DNA from: Ruminococcaceae bacterium UBA5401 | Lineage (GTDB): Bacteria; Bacillota; Clostridia; Oscillospirales; Acutalibacteraceae | DNA length: 5,234 nucleotides | Assembly: GCA_002409675.1 (NCBI GenBank) | Contig: DHOB01000015.1 | Span: 1-5,234 of the forward strand | Direction of reading: 5' to 3' | In this document: piece by piece, positions 1-4,884 of the stretch | How the letters are laid out: each line of letters begins with the position of its first letter | How positions within the stretch are numbered: the stretch's first letter is position 1 | Program-made: the position numbers and the translations under genes | The notes under the pieces: model-generated | Seen by the model: only the letters and a program-made list of their open reading frames with translations | Database searches by the model: none | What the model was told of the DNA's origin: nothing

Positions 1-102
1 GGCCTGAGGACGGTCTGGAAAAAAACTTTAGAATCCCCCAAAAGCTAATTTATAAGGACAAAACTACAGCTATAAAAACTCCCGAAGCAAGAAATTATGC
101 GT
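1..102. other. Non-coding spacer upstream of the repeat element
   Basis: This stretch is visibly more AT-rich than the rest of the window and has no open reading frame with a supporting ribosome binding site on either strand. The divergently transcribed rpmH that often lies upstream of dnaA in Firmicutes is not seen; if present it would start beyond base 1. TATAAG (51-56) and TATAAA (71-76) resemble -10 boxes, but neither has a good TTGACA-like partner 16-18 bp upstream, so no promoter is called. Confidence 0.6.
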
Positions 103-192
103 CCGGGAGCTGTCTTATCCTGTCCCGGCAAAGCGGGCTTTTAATTTTCGCTGCACCCCATGCCGGGCCGGTGATGCAGCGTCACGCTGCCG
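103..192. repeat. 90-bp tandem element, copy 1
   Basis: This is the first of two direct copies offset by exactly 90 bp. It has a 25-bp block (103-127) identical to 193-217, a divergent middle (about 128-163), and a conserved 3' block (164-192). Three inverted repeats can be seen: CCGGGA/TCCCGG (103-108 with 123-128), GC-AA-AGCG with CGCTGC (128-135 with 149-154), and GCAGCG-TCA-CGCTGC (176-190). The last has a perfect 6-bp stem and a 3-nt loop. The element lies outside any gene. It could be a structured RNA, a dispersed REP-like intergenic repeat, or a protein-bound site; the sequence alone does not decide among these or give the strand. Confidence 0.8.
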
Positions 193-285
193 CCGGGAGC
201 TGTCTTATCCTGTCCCGCCAGACAGAACTTTCGATTCGCTTCGTTCTGAACGGCGGGCCGGTGATGCAGGCTCAGCCTGCCGCCG
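193..285. repeat. 90-bp tandem element, copy 2
   Basis: This is the second copy; the match to copy 1 continues to base 285, where CCG begins what would be a third unit but the sequence diverges. The middle is unrelated in sequence to copy 1 yet again self-complementary (CAGAAC 223-228 with GTTCTG 243-248). The 3' hairpin is GCAGGC-TCA-GCCTGC (266-280). Over the 29 aligned bases 164-192/254-282 the only four differences form two swapped base pairs (C180-G186 to G270-C276, and G181-C185 to C271-G275), so pairing is preserved. The copy ends directly against the dnaA promoter region. Confidence 0.8.
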
Positions 286-301
286 TTGAAAAGTTGAAAA
301 C
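285..301 (-). promoter_or_regulatory. Two DnaA-box-like repeats overlapping the dnaA -35 region
   Basis: GTTGAAAA occurs twice back to back (285-292 and 293-300). On the minus strand these read TTTTCAAC, giving TTTTCAACG and TTTTCAACT, degenerate relatives of the DnaA box TTATCCACA. The same TTTTCAACTTT string occurs in the dnaA-dnaN spacer at 1861. The repeats contain the -35 element of the predicted dnaA promoter, which fits the known negative autoregulation of dnaA by DnaA in other bacteria. Each site is 3 mismatches from the consensus, so binding is inferred. Confidence 0.45.
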
Positions 302-322
302 GGGAGGGATTTGTGGTATGCT
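294..322 (+). promoter_or_regulatory. Predicted dnaA promoter, extended -10 type
   Basis: A -35 element TTGAAA (294-299) is separated by 17 bp from TATGCT (317-322). TGG directly before the -10 gives an extended -10 motif. Transcription would begin near 329, leaving a leader of about 130 nt before the dnaA ATG. A second TTGAAA at 286-291 would give 25-bp spacing and is unlikely to serve as the -35. The match is to the general housekeeping sigma-factor consensus; no other candidate of similar quality was found between 102 and 458. Confidence 0.6.
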
Positions 323-328
323 GATTAA

Positions 329-458
329 TGGAGAGTTGTTTCTCGAAAAGGGCGCCGGAGGGCGCGGAGAATCCGCCGATTTGCGCGGGAAATCTGCCGG
401 AACGGCGGGCGGAAAATCCGAAACGCGGAAACTGAGGAAAACGAGGTAGAAAATCGAA
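329..458 (+). other. Predicted 5' leader of dnaA mRNA
   Basis: The purine-rich leader has no credible small gene; the open frames crossing it lack start-site support. Short hairpins are possible: GCGCC-GGAG-GGCGC (352-365), GATTT with AAATC (378-382 with 390-394) and GCCG-GAA-CGGC (396-406). None is followed by a T run, so none looks like a terminator. The dnaA ribosome binding site GAGGT (443-447) lies at the 3' end, 11 nt before the ATG. Confidence 0.4.
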
Positions 459-1772
459 ATGGAATCGTTCACCGAAGTATGGAACCTCGTCTGCGCCTAC
501 TGCAAGAGCAGGATGACGGAGATCGCCTACACCACGTGGATCCGGCGCATAGAGCCCGTCAGCCTGGACTTCGGCAAGGGCCTTGCCGTGCTGAAAGTCC
601 CCAACGAGCTGCACCGGCAGACGGTGATCCATTATTATATGGATCTGCTCCAGGAAGCGTTCCGGCAGGTTTTCAGCCAGGAAATCCAGATTCAGATCCG
701 CATTCCGGAAGAGACCGGGCCCGCCGCGCCCAAAAAGGAGCCGGAGCCGGCGAACAACAACTACGAGTTCACGTTCGACAATTACATCGTCGGCCCGTCG
801 AACAAATTCGCGCACGCGGCGTCCATGGCCGTGGCGAGCAAGCCGGCCTCGCTGTACAACCCGCTTTTCATCTACGGGAACTCCGGGCTGGGGAAAACCC
901 ACCTGCTCTACGCCATCCGGAACCAGATCAACCACACCTACCCGCGGATGAGCGTGGTCTACACCAAGGGCGACGAGTTCACCAACGACCTGATCGACGC
1001 GATCCGCCACGGCACGACGGGCGAGTTCCACCAGCGGTACCGCCACGCCGACGTGCTGCTGGTCGACGACATCCAGTTCATCGCGGGCAAGGATTCGACC
1101 CAGGAGGAGTTCTTCCACACGTTCAACACGCTGTACGAGGCGAAAAAGCAGATTGTGCTGACCTCGGACCGGCCGCCGAAAGACATCGCCACGCTGGAGG
1201 AGCGCCTGCTGACCCGGTTCGAGTGGGGCCTCACGGCGGACATCCAGCCGCCGGACCTTGAGACGCGCATCGCCATCATCAAGCGCAAGGCGGAGCTGCT
1301 CAAAATCGAGCTGCCAGAAAACGTGGTCGAGTACATCGCCGACCACCTGAAAAACAACATCCGCCAGCTGGAGGGCGCCGTGAAGAAAATGAAGGCGTTC
1401 CACCTGCTCAACGGGGACGCGCTCAACATCCAGACCGCGCAGGCCGCCATCAGCGACATCATCAACAACGACAAGCCCACCCCCTACACGGTAGACAAAA
1501 TCGTCGACGAGGTCGCGCGCACCTTCGGCACCACCGTCGAGGACATCCGCTCCGCCCGGCGCGCCGCCAACATCTCGACCGCGCGGCAGGTCTCGATGTA
1601 CGTCGTGCGCGAAATCACCCAGCTCCCCACGGCGGCCATCGGCAGGCAGTTCGGCGGCCGCGACCACTCCACCGTGGTCTACGCCATCCAGCAGGTGGAA
1701 AAAAACATGCGCCGCGACATGAAAATGAAGGCGACGGTCAATGATATCATCAAGAATATCCGCGACCAGTAG
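459..1772 (+). CDS. dnaA: Chromosomal replication initiator protein DnaA
   Basis: DnaA binds DnaA boxes at oriC as an ATP-dependent oligomer, opens the duplex and helps load the replicative helicase. The 437-aa product is close to the usual Firmicute size. Domain I is about residues 1-80, a short linker about 81-100, the AAA+ domain about 103-335 and the DNA-binding domain IV about 345-437. Visible motifs are Walker A GNSGLGKTH (140-148), Walker B VLLVDDIQ (199-206), sensor 1 LTSD (234-237), the box VII arginine finger in LTRFEWGL (R253), sensor 2 arginine in NIRQLEGA (R302), and the DnaA signature GRDHSTVV (400-407). The ATG at 459 is preceded by GAGGT at 443-447 and places domain I at its normal N-terminus. 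The upstream promoter overlaps DnaA-box-like sequence, suggesting autoregulation. No terminator is seen after the stop. Confidence 0.98.
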   Translation: MESFTEVWNLVCAYCKSRMTEIAYTTWIRRIEPVSLDFGKGLAVLKVPNELHRQTVIHYYMDLLQEAFRQVFSQEIQIQIRIPEETGPAAPKKEPEPANNNYEFTFDNYIVGPSNKFAHAASMAVASKPASLYNPLFIYGNSGLGKTHLLYAIRNQINHTYPRMSVVYTKGDEFTNDLIDAIRHGTTGEFHQRYRHADVLLVDDIQFIAGKDSTQEEFFHTFNTLYEAKKQIVLTSDRPPKDIATLEERLLTRFEWGLTADIQPPDLETRIAIIKRKAELLKIELPENVVEYIADHLKNNIRQLEGAVKKMKAFHLLNGDALNIQTAQAAISDIINNDKPTPYTVDKIVDEVARTFGTTVEDIRSARRAANISTARQVSMYVVREITQLPTAAIGRQFGGRDHSTVVYAIQQVEKNMRRDMKMKATVNDIIKNIRDQ

Positions 1773-1787
1773 CGCCCGTGCGGCGGG

Positions 1788-1813
1788 TGTGGAAAAGCTT
1801 TCAACGTTCCACA
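1788..1813. promoter_or_regulatory. Converging DnaA-box-like pair
   Basis: TGTGGAAAA (1788-1796) is TTTTCCACA on the minus strand, one base from the TTATCCACA consensus and the best DnaA-box match in the window. CGTTCCACA (1805-1813) lies in the opposite orientation, with three mismatches, all in the first three bases. The GGAA...TTCC symmetry makes the pair an imperfect inverted repeat around AGCTT. It lies 15 bp after the dnaA stop codon. Confidence 0.55.
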
Positions 1814-1857
1814 GGCCGGTGCAGAACCGCCCGCGCAGAAAGGCCGATTCTTTAAAC

Positions 1858-1890
1858 AAGTTTTCAACTTTCCCCACAAAGTTTTCAACA
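1858..1890 (+). promoter_or_regulatory. Core DnaA-box-like cluster with 21-bp direct repeat
   Basis: AAGTTTTCAAC occurs at 1858-1868 and 1879-1889, exactly 21 bp apart or about two helical turns, so both would face the same side of the DNA. Between them sits TTCCCCACA (1870-1878), giving three same-orientation box-like 9-mers at 1861, 1870 and 1882. They differ from TTATCCACA by three, two and two bases. TTTTCAACA-type boxes are common in clostridial origins, which supports the reading. Confidence 0.6.
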
Positions 1891-1918
1891 GGCGGTGGAC
1901 GGAGCAGAAACGCGGATT

Positions 1919-1939
1919 TTTCCCACCGGATTTTCCACT
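1919..1939 (+). promoter_or_regulatory. DnaA-box-like pair
   Basis: TTTCCCACC (1919-1927, three mismatches) is followed three bases later by TTTTCCACT (1931-1939, two mismatches), both in the same orientation as the 1861-1890 cluster. The second is the more convincing. Assignment rests only on resemblance to TTATCCACA and position within the dnaA-dnaN gap. Confidence 0.4.
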
Positions 1940-1994
1940 CCGAAAATTCCGGGCCGCACGCCCGAAAAAACAGGGCGGGGCCGGGCTCCCGCAA

Positions 1995-2060
1995 TTCTCA
2001 ACTTTTCCCCGCCCCCTACTCCTGTTACTGAATTCATACAGAAACATACTTGATAATCAG
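1995..2060 (+). promoter_or_regulatory. Candidate unwinding site: boxes, GC cluster, DnaA-trio, AT-rich DUE
   Basis: Two box-like 9-mers, TTCTCAACT (1995-2003) and TTTTCCCCG (2003-2011), run into a GC cluster (2007-2016). Five triplets follow at 2016-2030: CTA, CTC, CTG, TTA, CTG. On the complementary strand each has a central A and a 3' G or A, matching the DnaA-trio pattern (3'-GAT-5' repeats) described at the Bacillus subtilis unwinding site. The next 30 bases (2031-2060) contain only 8 G/C, in contrast to the GC-rich surroundings, and fit a DNA unwinding element. The boxes here are weak, three mismatches each. Confidence 0.6.
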
Positions 2061-2078
2061 GAAGCTGGCGACGTTGTG

Positions 2079-3188
2079 ATGAAATTCGAGTGCGACAGGC
2101 AGAAACTGAACGAAGCGGTATTGAATGTCCAGCGCGCGGTCTCCGCGAAGTCGTCCGTCCCGGCGCTGGAGGGCATCCTCCTCACGGCGGAGGACGGCAG
2201 GGTCCGCCTGTGCGGCTACGACCTTCAGATCGGCATGACCACGGAAATCGAGGCGCAGGTCGCCGAAAAGGGGAGCGTCGTGATGGGCGCGCGCCTGTTC
2301 GGGGACATCGTCCGCAGGCTGCCCGGCGAGACGGTCCGGTTCGAGACCGACGACAAGCAGCTCGCCGATATCCGGAGCGGCGAGGCGAAGTTCTCCGTGG
2401 CCGGCATCGCGGCCGAGGAGTACCCCGAGCTGCCGCGCATCAGCGGCGACGCGGGCCTCACGCTGCCCTCCTCCGTGCTGAAGAGCATGATCCGCCAGAC
2501 GCTGTTCGCGGTCGCGCAGACGGACGCGAAGCCCGTGCACACCGGCACGCTGTTCGAGGTCGAGGAGGGGAAAATCCGCCTGATTTCGGTGGACGGCTAC
2601 CGCCTCGCCATCCGGGAGGAGCCCATCAGGGGCGGCGCGAAGAACAGCTTTGTGGTGCCGGGCAAGACCCTCGGCGAGGTGATGAAGCTGCTGGGCGACG
2701 GGGACGACGACGTCGAGCTGATCCTCGGGCAGCGGCACATCCGGTTCCAGATTGGGGACTACACGGTCGTCTCCCGCCTGCTGGAGGGCAGCTTCCTCGA
2801 CTACCGCGCCGCCCTGCCGAAAGAGAGCGCCACGCAGGTGCGCGTCTCGGCGCAGGACTTCATCGCCAGCCTGGACCGCGTCTCGCTGCTGATTACCGAG
2901 CGCCTGCGCAGCCCGGTACGCTGCGTGTTTGGCGAAGACGGCATCCGCCTGGCGTGCTCCACGGCGATGGGCCGCGCGAACGACCGCCTCGGCGCCAAGG
3001 TGGAGGGCGCGCCGCTCGAGATCGGCTTCAACAGCCGCTACCTGCTGGACGCGCTGCACAACGCCGAGTGCGACGAAGTCAGAATCCTGCTGAACGGGCC
3101 GCTCAGCCCGATGGAGATTCTGCCGTGCGAGGGGCAGTCCTTCCTGTTCCTCGTGCTGCCGGTCCGCCTGAAGAGCGGCGGGGGCTGA
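2079..3188 (+). CDS. dnaN: DNA polymerase III beta subunit (sliding clamp)
   Basis: The beta clamp is a ring-shaped homodimer that tethers DNA polymerase III and many repair factors to DNA. The 369-aa product has the usual length and three repeated clamp folds, about residues 1-125, 126-250 and 251-369. Family landmarks include VDGYRLA in the second domain, FNSRYLLDAL in the third, and the C-terminal LVLPVRL, which contributes to the partner-binding pocket. The chosen ATG gives MKFECDRQ, the typical beta-clamp N-terminus. A GTG three bases earlier (2076) is an alternative that would add one residue; AGGAAG (2059-2064) is 11 nt from the GTG and 14 nt from the ATG, so both spacings are long. 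The gene follows the candidate unwinding element and is 2 bp from yaaA. A short extension SGGG after the canonical end is unremarkable. Confidence 0.98.
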   Translation: MKFECDRQKLNEAVLNVQRAVSAKSSVPALEGILLTAEDGRVRLCGYDLQIGMTTEIEAQVAEKGSVVMGARLFGDIVRRLPGETVRFETDDKQLADIRSGEAKFSVAGIAAEEYPELPRISGDAGLTLPSSVLKSMIRQTLFAVAQTDAKPVHTGTLFEVEEGKIRLISVDGYRLAIREEPIRGGAKNSFVVPGKTLGEVMKLLGDGDDDVELILGQRHIRFQIGDYTVVSRLLEGSFLDYRAALPKESATQVRVSAQDFIASLDRVSLLITERLRSPVRCVFGEDGIRLACSTAMGRANDRLGAKVEGAPLEIGFNSRYLLDALHNAECDEVRILLNGPLSPMEILPCEGQSFLFLVLPVRLKSGGG

Positions 3189-3190
3189 AG

Positions 3191-3415
3191 ATGGAGCAGA
3201 ACGTGAAGAAGCAGGCCATCGCCACCGAGTTCATCCGGCTGGACGCGTTCTTAAAGCTCTGCGGCGCGTTCGAGACCGGCGGCCGGGCCAAGCTGGCCGT
3301 GCAGGGCGGGCAGGTGCGCGTGAACGGCGAAGAGTGCCGCGCGCGCGGGAAGAAGCTGCGCCCCGGCGACCGCGCCGAGTTCGGCGGGACCGTCTACGAG
3401 GTGGCCCGCGCGTGA
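3191..3415 (+). CDS. yaaA: S4 domain RNA-binding protein YaaA
   Basis: This 74-aa protein is essentially a single S4 RNA-binding domain (about residues 15-65), with the pattern IRLDAFLKL, GGRAKLAV, VRVNGEECRARGKKL and PGD. Small S4 proteins of this type occur between dnaN and recF across Firmicutes; a ribosome-related role has been proposed, but the precise function here is inferred from family and position only. The start lies 2 bp after the dnaN stop and the stop overlaps the recF GTG, so translation is probably coupled to both neighbours. The same frame stays open far upstream through dnaN, but only this ATG gives a family-like N-terminus and size. Confidence 0.93.
   Translation: MEQNVKKQAIATEFIRLDAFLKLCGAFETGGRAKLAVQGGQVRVNGEECRARGKKLRPGDRAEFGGTVYEVARA
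3398..3404 (+). promoter_or_regulatory. Ribosome binding site deciding the recF start
   Basis: GAGGTGG lies 7 nt before the GTG at 3412, inside the 3' end of yaaA. This supports the GTG over the in-frame ATG at 3334, which would add 26 Arg-rich residues with no similarity to RecF and would overlap yaaA heavily. Confidence 0.75.
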
Positions 3416-4578
3416 AAATCCTGCGCTTTTCCTGGCTGAACTTCCGCAACCTCACTTCCGGCGAGCTTCGCCCGTGCGGGGGCGTCAACGTGCTCTGGGG
3501 CGGGAACGCGCAGGGCAAGACCAACCTGCTGGAGGGCATGTGGCTCTTCACCGGGGAGCGCTCGTTCCGCGGCGCGAAGGACGCCGAGATGGTGCGCGCC
3601 GGCTGCGCGGAGAGCCGCCTGCGGCTGGATTTTTACGGCGGCGGGCGCGGGCAGACCGCGCAGATCCGCATTGCGGCGGGCAGAAGGTCCGCGCAGCTCA
3701 ACGGCGTGCCGCAGCGGTCGTGCGCCGCGATGATCGGGGAGTTCCGCGCGGCGGTCTTTTCGCCGGAGCACCTCTCGCTGCTGAGCGGCGGCCCGGCCCG
3801 GCGCCGGAATTTCATCGACGCGGCCGTCTGCCAGCTCCGCCCGGCCTGCGCCGCGGTTTTTGCGGAATACGGCCGCGCGCTCGCCCAGCGCAACGCGCTG
3901 CTCAAGGACATCCCGGCCCACGCCGAGCTGCTGGACACCCTCGACATCTGGGACGCGCGGCTGGCCAGAAGCGGCGAAGCCGTGATGAGGGCCCGGCAGG
4001 CGTACGCACAGGCGCTGGCCGGCCCGGCGGCCCGGTTCTACGCGGGCATGTGCGGCGGGCGCGAGGCGCTGAGCCTGCGGTACGAGAAAAACGCCGGGGA
4101 CCTCGCCGCGGCACTCCGGCGCTCGCGCCGGGAAGACCTGCTGACCGGCCACACGGGCGCGGGGCCGCACCGCGACGACCTCGCGGTCGAAATCTCCGGC
4201 ATGGGCGCGCGGGCCTACGCCTCGCAGGGGCAGAAGCGCTCGGCGGTCATCGCGCTCAAGCTTGCGGAGGCGGAGCTGCTGGCCCGCCGCACCGGCGAGC
4301 CGCCGGTCGTGTTCCTCGACGACGTGCTGAGCGAGCTGGACGGCGAGCGCCAGAGCTACCTGCTGAACCGCCTGCGGGATTTTCAGGTCTTCGTGACCTG
4401 CTGCGAACCCGTGCCGGGCGGGCCGCCTGCGTCAGGTCGGGAGCCCGAGCCGGGCCGGCAGCCCGAGCCGGGCCGGCAGCCCGACACGGGCCGGGAGCCC
4501 GACACGGGTCGGCAGCCTGACACAGGCCGGCGGCTGTTCCATGTGCAGGGCGGCGTCCCGGCGCAGGGGCCGGAATGA
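3412..4578 (+). CDS. recF: DNA replication and repair protein RecF
   Basis: RecF is an ABC/SMC-type ATPase that binds gapped DNA and, with RecO and RecR, helps load RecA at stalled forks. The 388-aa product starts at GTG (VKILRFSWLNFRNL), overlapping the yaaA stop as GTGA. Motifs are Walker A GGNAQGKTN (30-38), the lid segment TGHTGAGPHRDDL (245-257), ABC signature YASQGQKR (269-276), and Walker B plus D-loop VVFLDDVLSELD (299-310). After the strand QVFVTCCEP a low-complexity segment of Gly, Arg, Pro and acidic residues (about 334-373) intervenes before the final strand RLFHVQGGV. In typical RecF these strands are joined by a short loop. The insert is encoded by an 18-bp tandem repeat. The catalytic core is complete, so the gene is probably functional. 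Confidence 0.95.
   Translation: MKILRFSWLNFRNLTSGELRPCGGVNVLWGGNAQGKTNLLEGMWLFTGERSFRGAKDAEMVRAGCAESRLRLDFYGGGRGQTAQIRIAAGRRSAQLNGVPQRSCAAMIGEFRAAVFSPEHLSLLSGGPARRRNFIDAAVCQLRPACAAVFAEYGRALAQRNALLKDIPAHAELLDTLDIWDARLARSGEAVMRARQAYAQALAGPAARFYAGMCGGREALSLRYEKNAGDLAAALRRSRREDLLTGHTGAGPHRDDLAVEISGMGARAYASQGQKRSAVIALKLAEAELLARRTGEPPVVFLDDVLSELDGERQSYLLNRLRDFQVFVTCCEPVPGGPPASGREPEPGRQPEPGRQPDTGREPDTGRQPDTGRRLFHVQGGVPAQGPE
4435..4530 (+). repeat. 18-bp minisatellite within recF
   Basis: Five tandem 18-bp units (4435-4452, 4453-4470, 4471-4488, 4489-4506, 4507-4524) plus a partial GGCCGG encode the hexapeptides GREPEP, GRQPEP, GRQPDT, GREPDT, GRQPDT and a final GR (RecF residues 342-373). The unit length is a multiple of three, so gain or loss of copies keeps the frame. 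The E/Q and EP/DT variants are shuffled among units, as expected from slippage or unequal exchange. CGGGC and GCCCG arms recur (for example 4451-4455 with 4461-4465), so the transcript could form serial small hairpins. Confidence 0.9.
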
Positions 4579-4580
4579 AA

Positions 4581-4587
4581 AGGGGAG
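4581..4587 (+). promoter_or_regulatory. Ribosome binding site deciding the remB start
   Basis: AGGGGAG lies 8 nt before the ATG at 4596. An upstream in-frame ATG (4575) overlapping the recF stop has no such site and would add seven residues absent from the family's usual N-terminus, so 4596 is preferred. Confidence 0.7.
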
Positions 4588-4595
4588 CGTCTTTT

Positions 4596-4868
4596 ATGTA
4601 TCTTCACCTCGGGCAGGACCGGGTTATCCGCACGAAAGACATTGTGGGCATTTTCGACCTTGAGACCTCGACCCTCTCGAACATCACGCGCGAGTACCTC
4701 GCCGCGGCGCAGAAGGCCGGGCGCGTGGTCAGCATCTCGGACGAGATGCCGAAGAGCTTCATCCTGTGCTGCTCCGCGGACGGGCGCACGACCGTTTACA
4801 CCACCCAGATTTCCACGGCGACCCTGCTGCGGCGCACGGGGTTCTTCGAGAAGCTCTCCAATCTGTGA
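4596..4868 (+). CDS. remB: RemB-family (YaaB) regulatory protein
   Basis: The 90-aa product begins MYLHLGQDRVIRTKDIVGIFDL, matching RemB/YaaB, a small protein encoded just after recF in Bacillus and many Firmicutes. PKSFIL (52-57) and STATLLRR (73-80) fit the family. RemB is related to RemA, a DNA-binding activator of biofilm matrix genes in Bacillus subtilis; what RemB controls in this organism cannot be read from the sequence. Starting at the earlier ATG (4575) would give 97 aa and an ATGA overlap with recF. Either way the gene is in the dnaN-recF transcription unit, and no promoter is seen before it, although the recF minisatellite lies directly upstream. Confidence 0.88.
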   Translation: MYLHLGQDRVIRTKDIVGIFDLETSTLSNITREYLAAAQKAGRVVSISDEMPKSFILCCSADGRTTVYTTQISTATLLRRTGFFEKLSNL

Positions 4869-4884
4869 CCAAAAGGACGGACTT

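Larger units (their letters stand above)
1773..2078. other. oriC: Probable origin of replication (oriC)
   Basis: The 306-bp gap between dnaA and dnaN holds no gene. It contains a cluster of sequences related to the DnaA box TTATCCACA on both strands: TGTGGAAAA (1788-1796, minus strand, one mismatch), CGTTCCACA (1805-1813), TTTTCAACT (1861-1869), TTCCCCACA (1870-1878), TTTTCAACA (1882-1890), TTTTCCACT (1931-1939) and TTCTCAACT (1995-2003). It ends with a GC cluster, a candidate DnaA-trio and an AT-rich stretch. In Firmicutes oriC lies around dnaA, with the unwinding site usually between dnaA and dnaN. No box is a perfect consensus match, so individual sites are less certain than the region as a whole. 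Confidence 0.85.

Noticed and set aside
115..123. TTATCC core in the 90-bp repeat (115-120 and 205-210) as DnaA boxes
   Set aside because: The following bases are TGT instead of ACA, losing the most constrained half of the DnaA box. The identity between copies is explained by the tandem repeat itself.
103..285. CRISPR array
   Set aside because: Only two repeats with a 90-bp period, conserved blocks at both ends of the unit, and no spacer-like uniform layout or cas genes.
171..449. 92-aa + strand frame upstream of dnaA
   Set aside because: It crosses the repeat element and the predicted dnaA promoter, lacks a ribosome binding site and resembles nothing known.
1572..1593. ARQ in place of PRQ in the DnaA domain IV (residues 375-377)
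   Set aside because: The DNA-contacting Arg and the GRDHS signature are intact, and a Pro to Ala change at this position seems likely to be ordinary variation in clostridial DnaA.
1949..1970. Rho-independent terminator after dnaA (CGGGC/GCCCG arms near an A run)
   Set aside because: The stem is followed by A rather than T on the + strand, and there is no minus-strand gene needing termination in the other direction.
141..1994. 617-aa minus-strand open frame spanning dnaA and part of oriC
   Set aside because: It is antisense to a complete, motif-confirmed dnaA, is low-complexity (Val/Asp/Arg-rich from GC-biased codons), runs through the origin and the upstream repeats, and shows no recognisable domain. 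GC-rich genes routinely create such shadows.
2052..2057. GATAAT as the -10 box of a dnaN promoter
   Set aside because: No acceptable -35 lies 16-18 bp upstream, and transcription would begin within the dnaN ribosome binding region. The AT-rich character is better explained by the unwinding element.
2034..3059. 341-aa minus-strand open frame over dnaN
   Set aside because: It is the antisense shadow of dnaN, with biased composition and no family features.
2090..3415. 441-aa + strand frame combining dnaN's second frame with yaaA
   Set aside because: Only the last 74 codons look like a real protein (S4 domain). The upstream part is Arg/Pro/Gly-rich out-of-frame dnaN, so it is not a fusion gene.
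3412..3530. Unusual RecF Walker A (GGNAQGKTN instead of GEN...)
   Set aside because: The second position is variable in the family (for example Ala in Escherichia coli RecF), and all catalytic residues are present.
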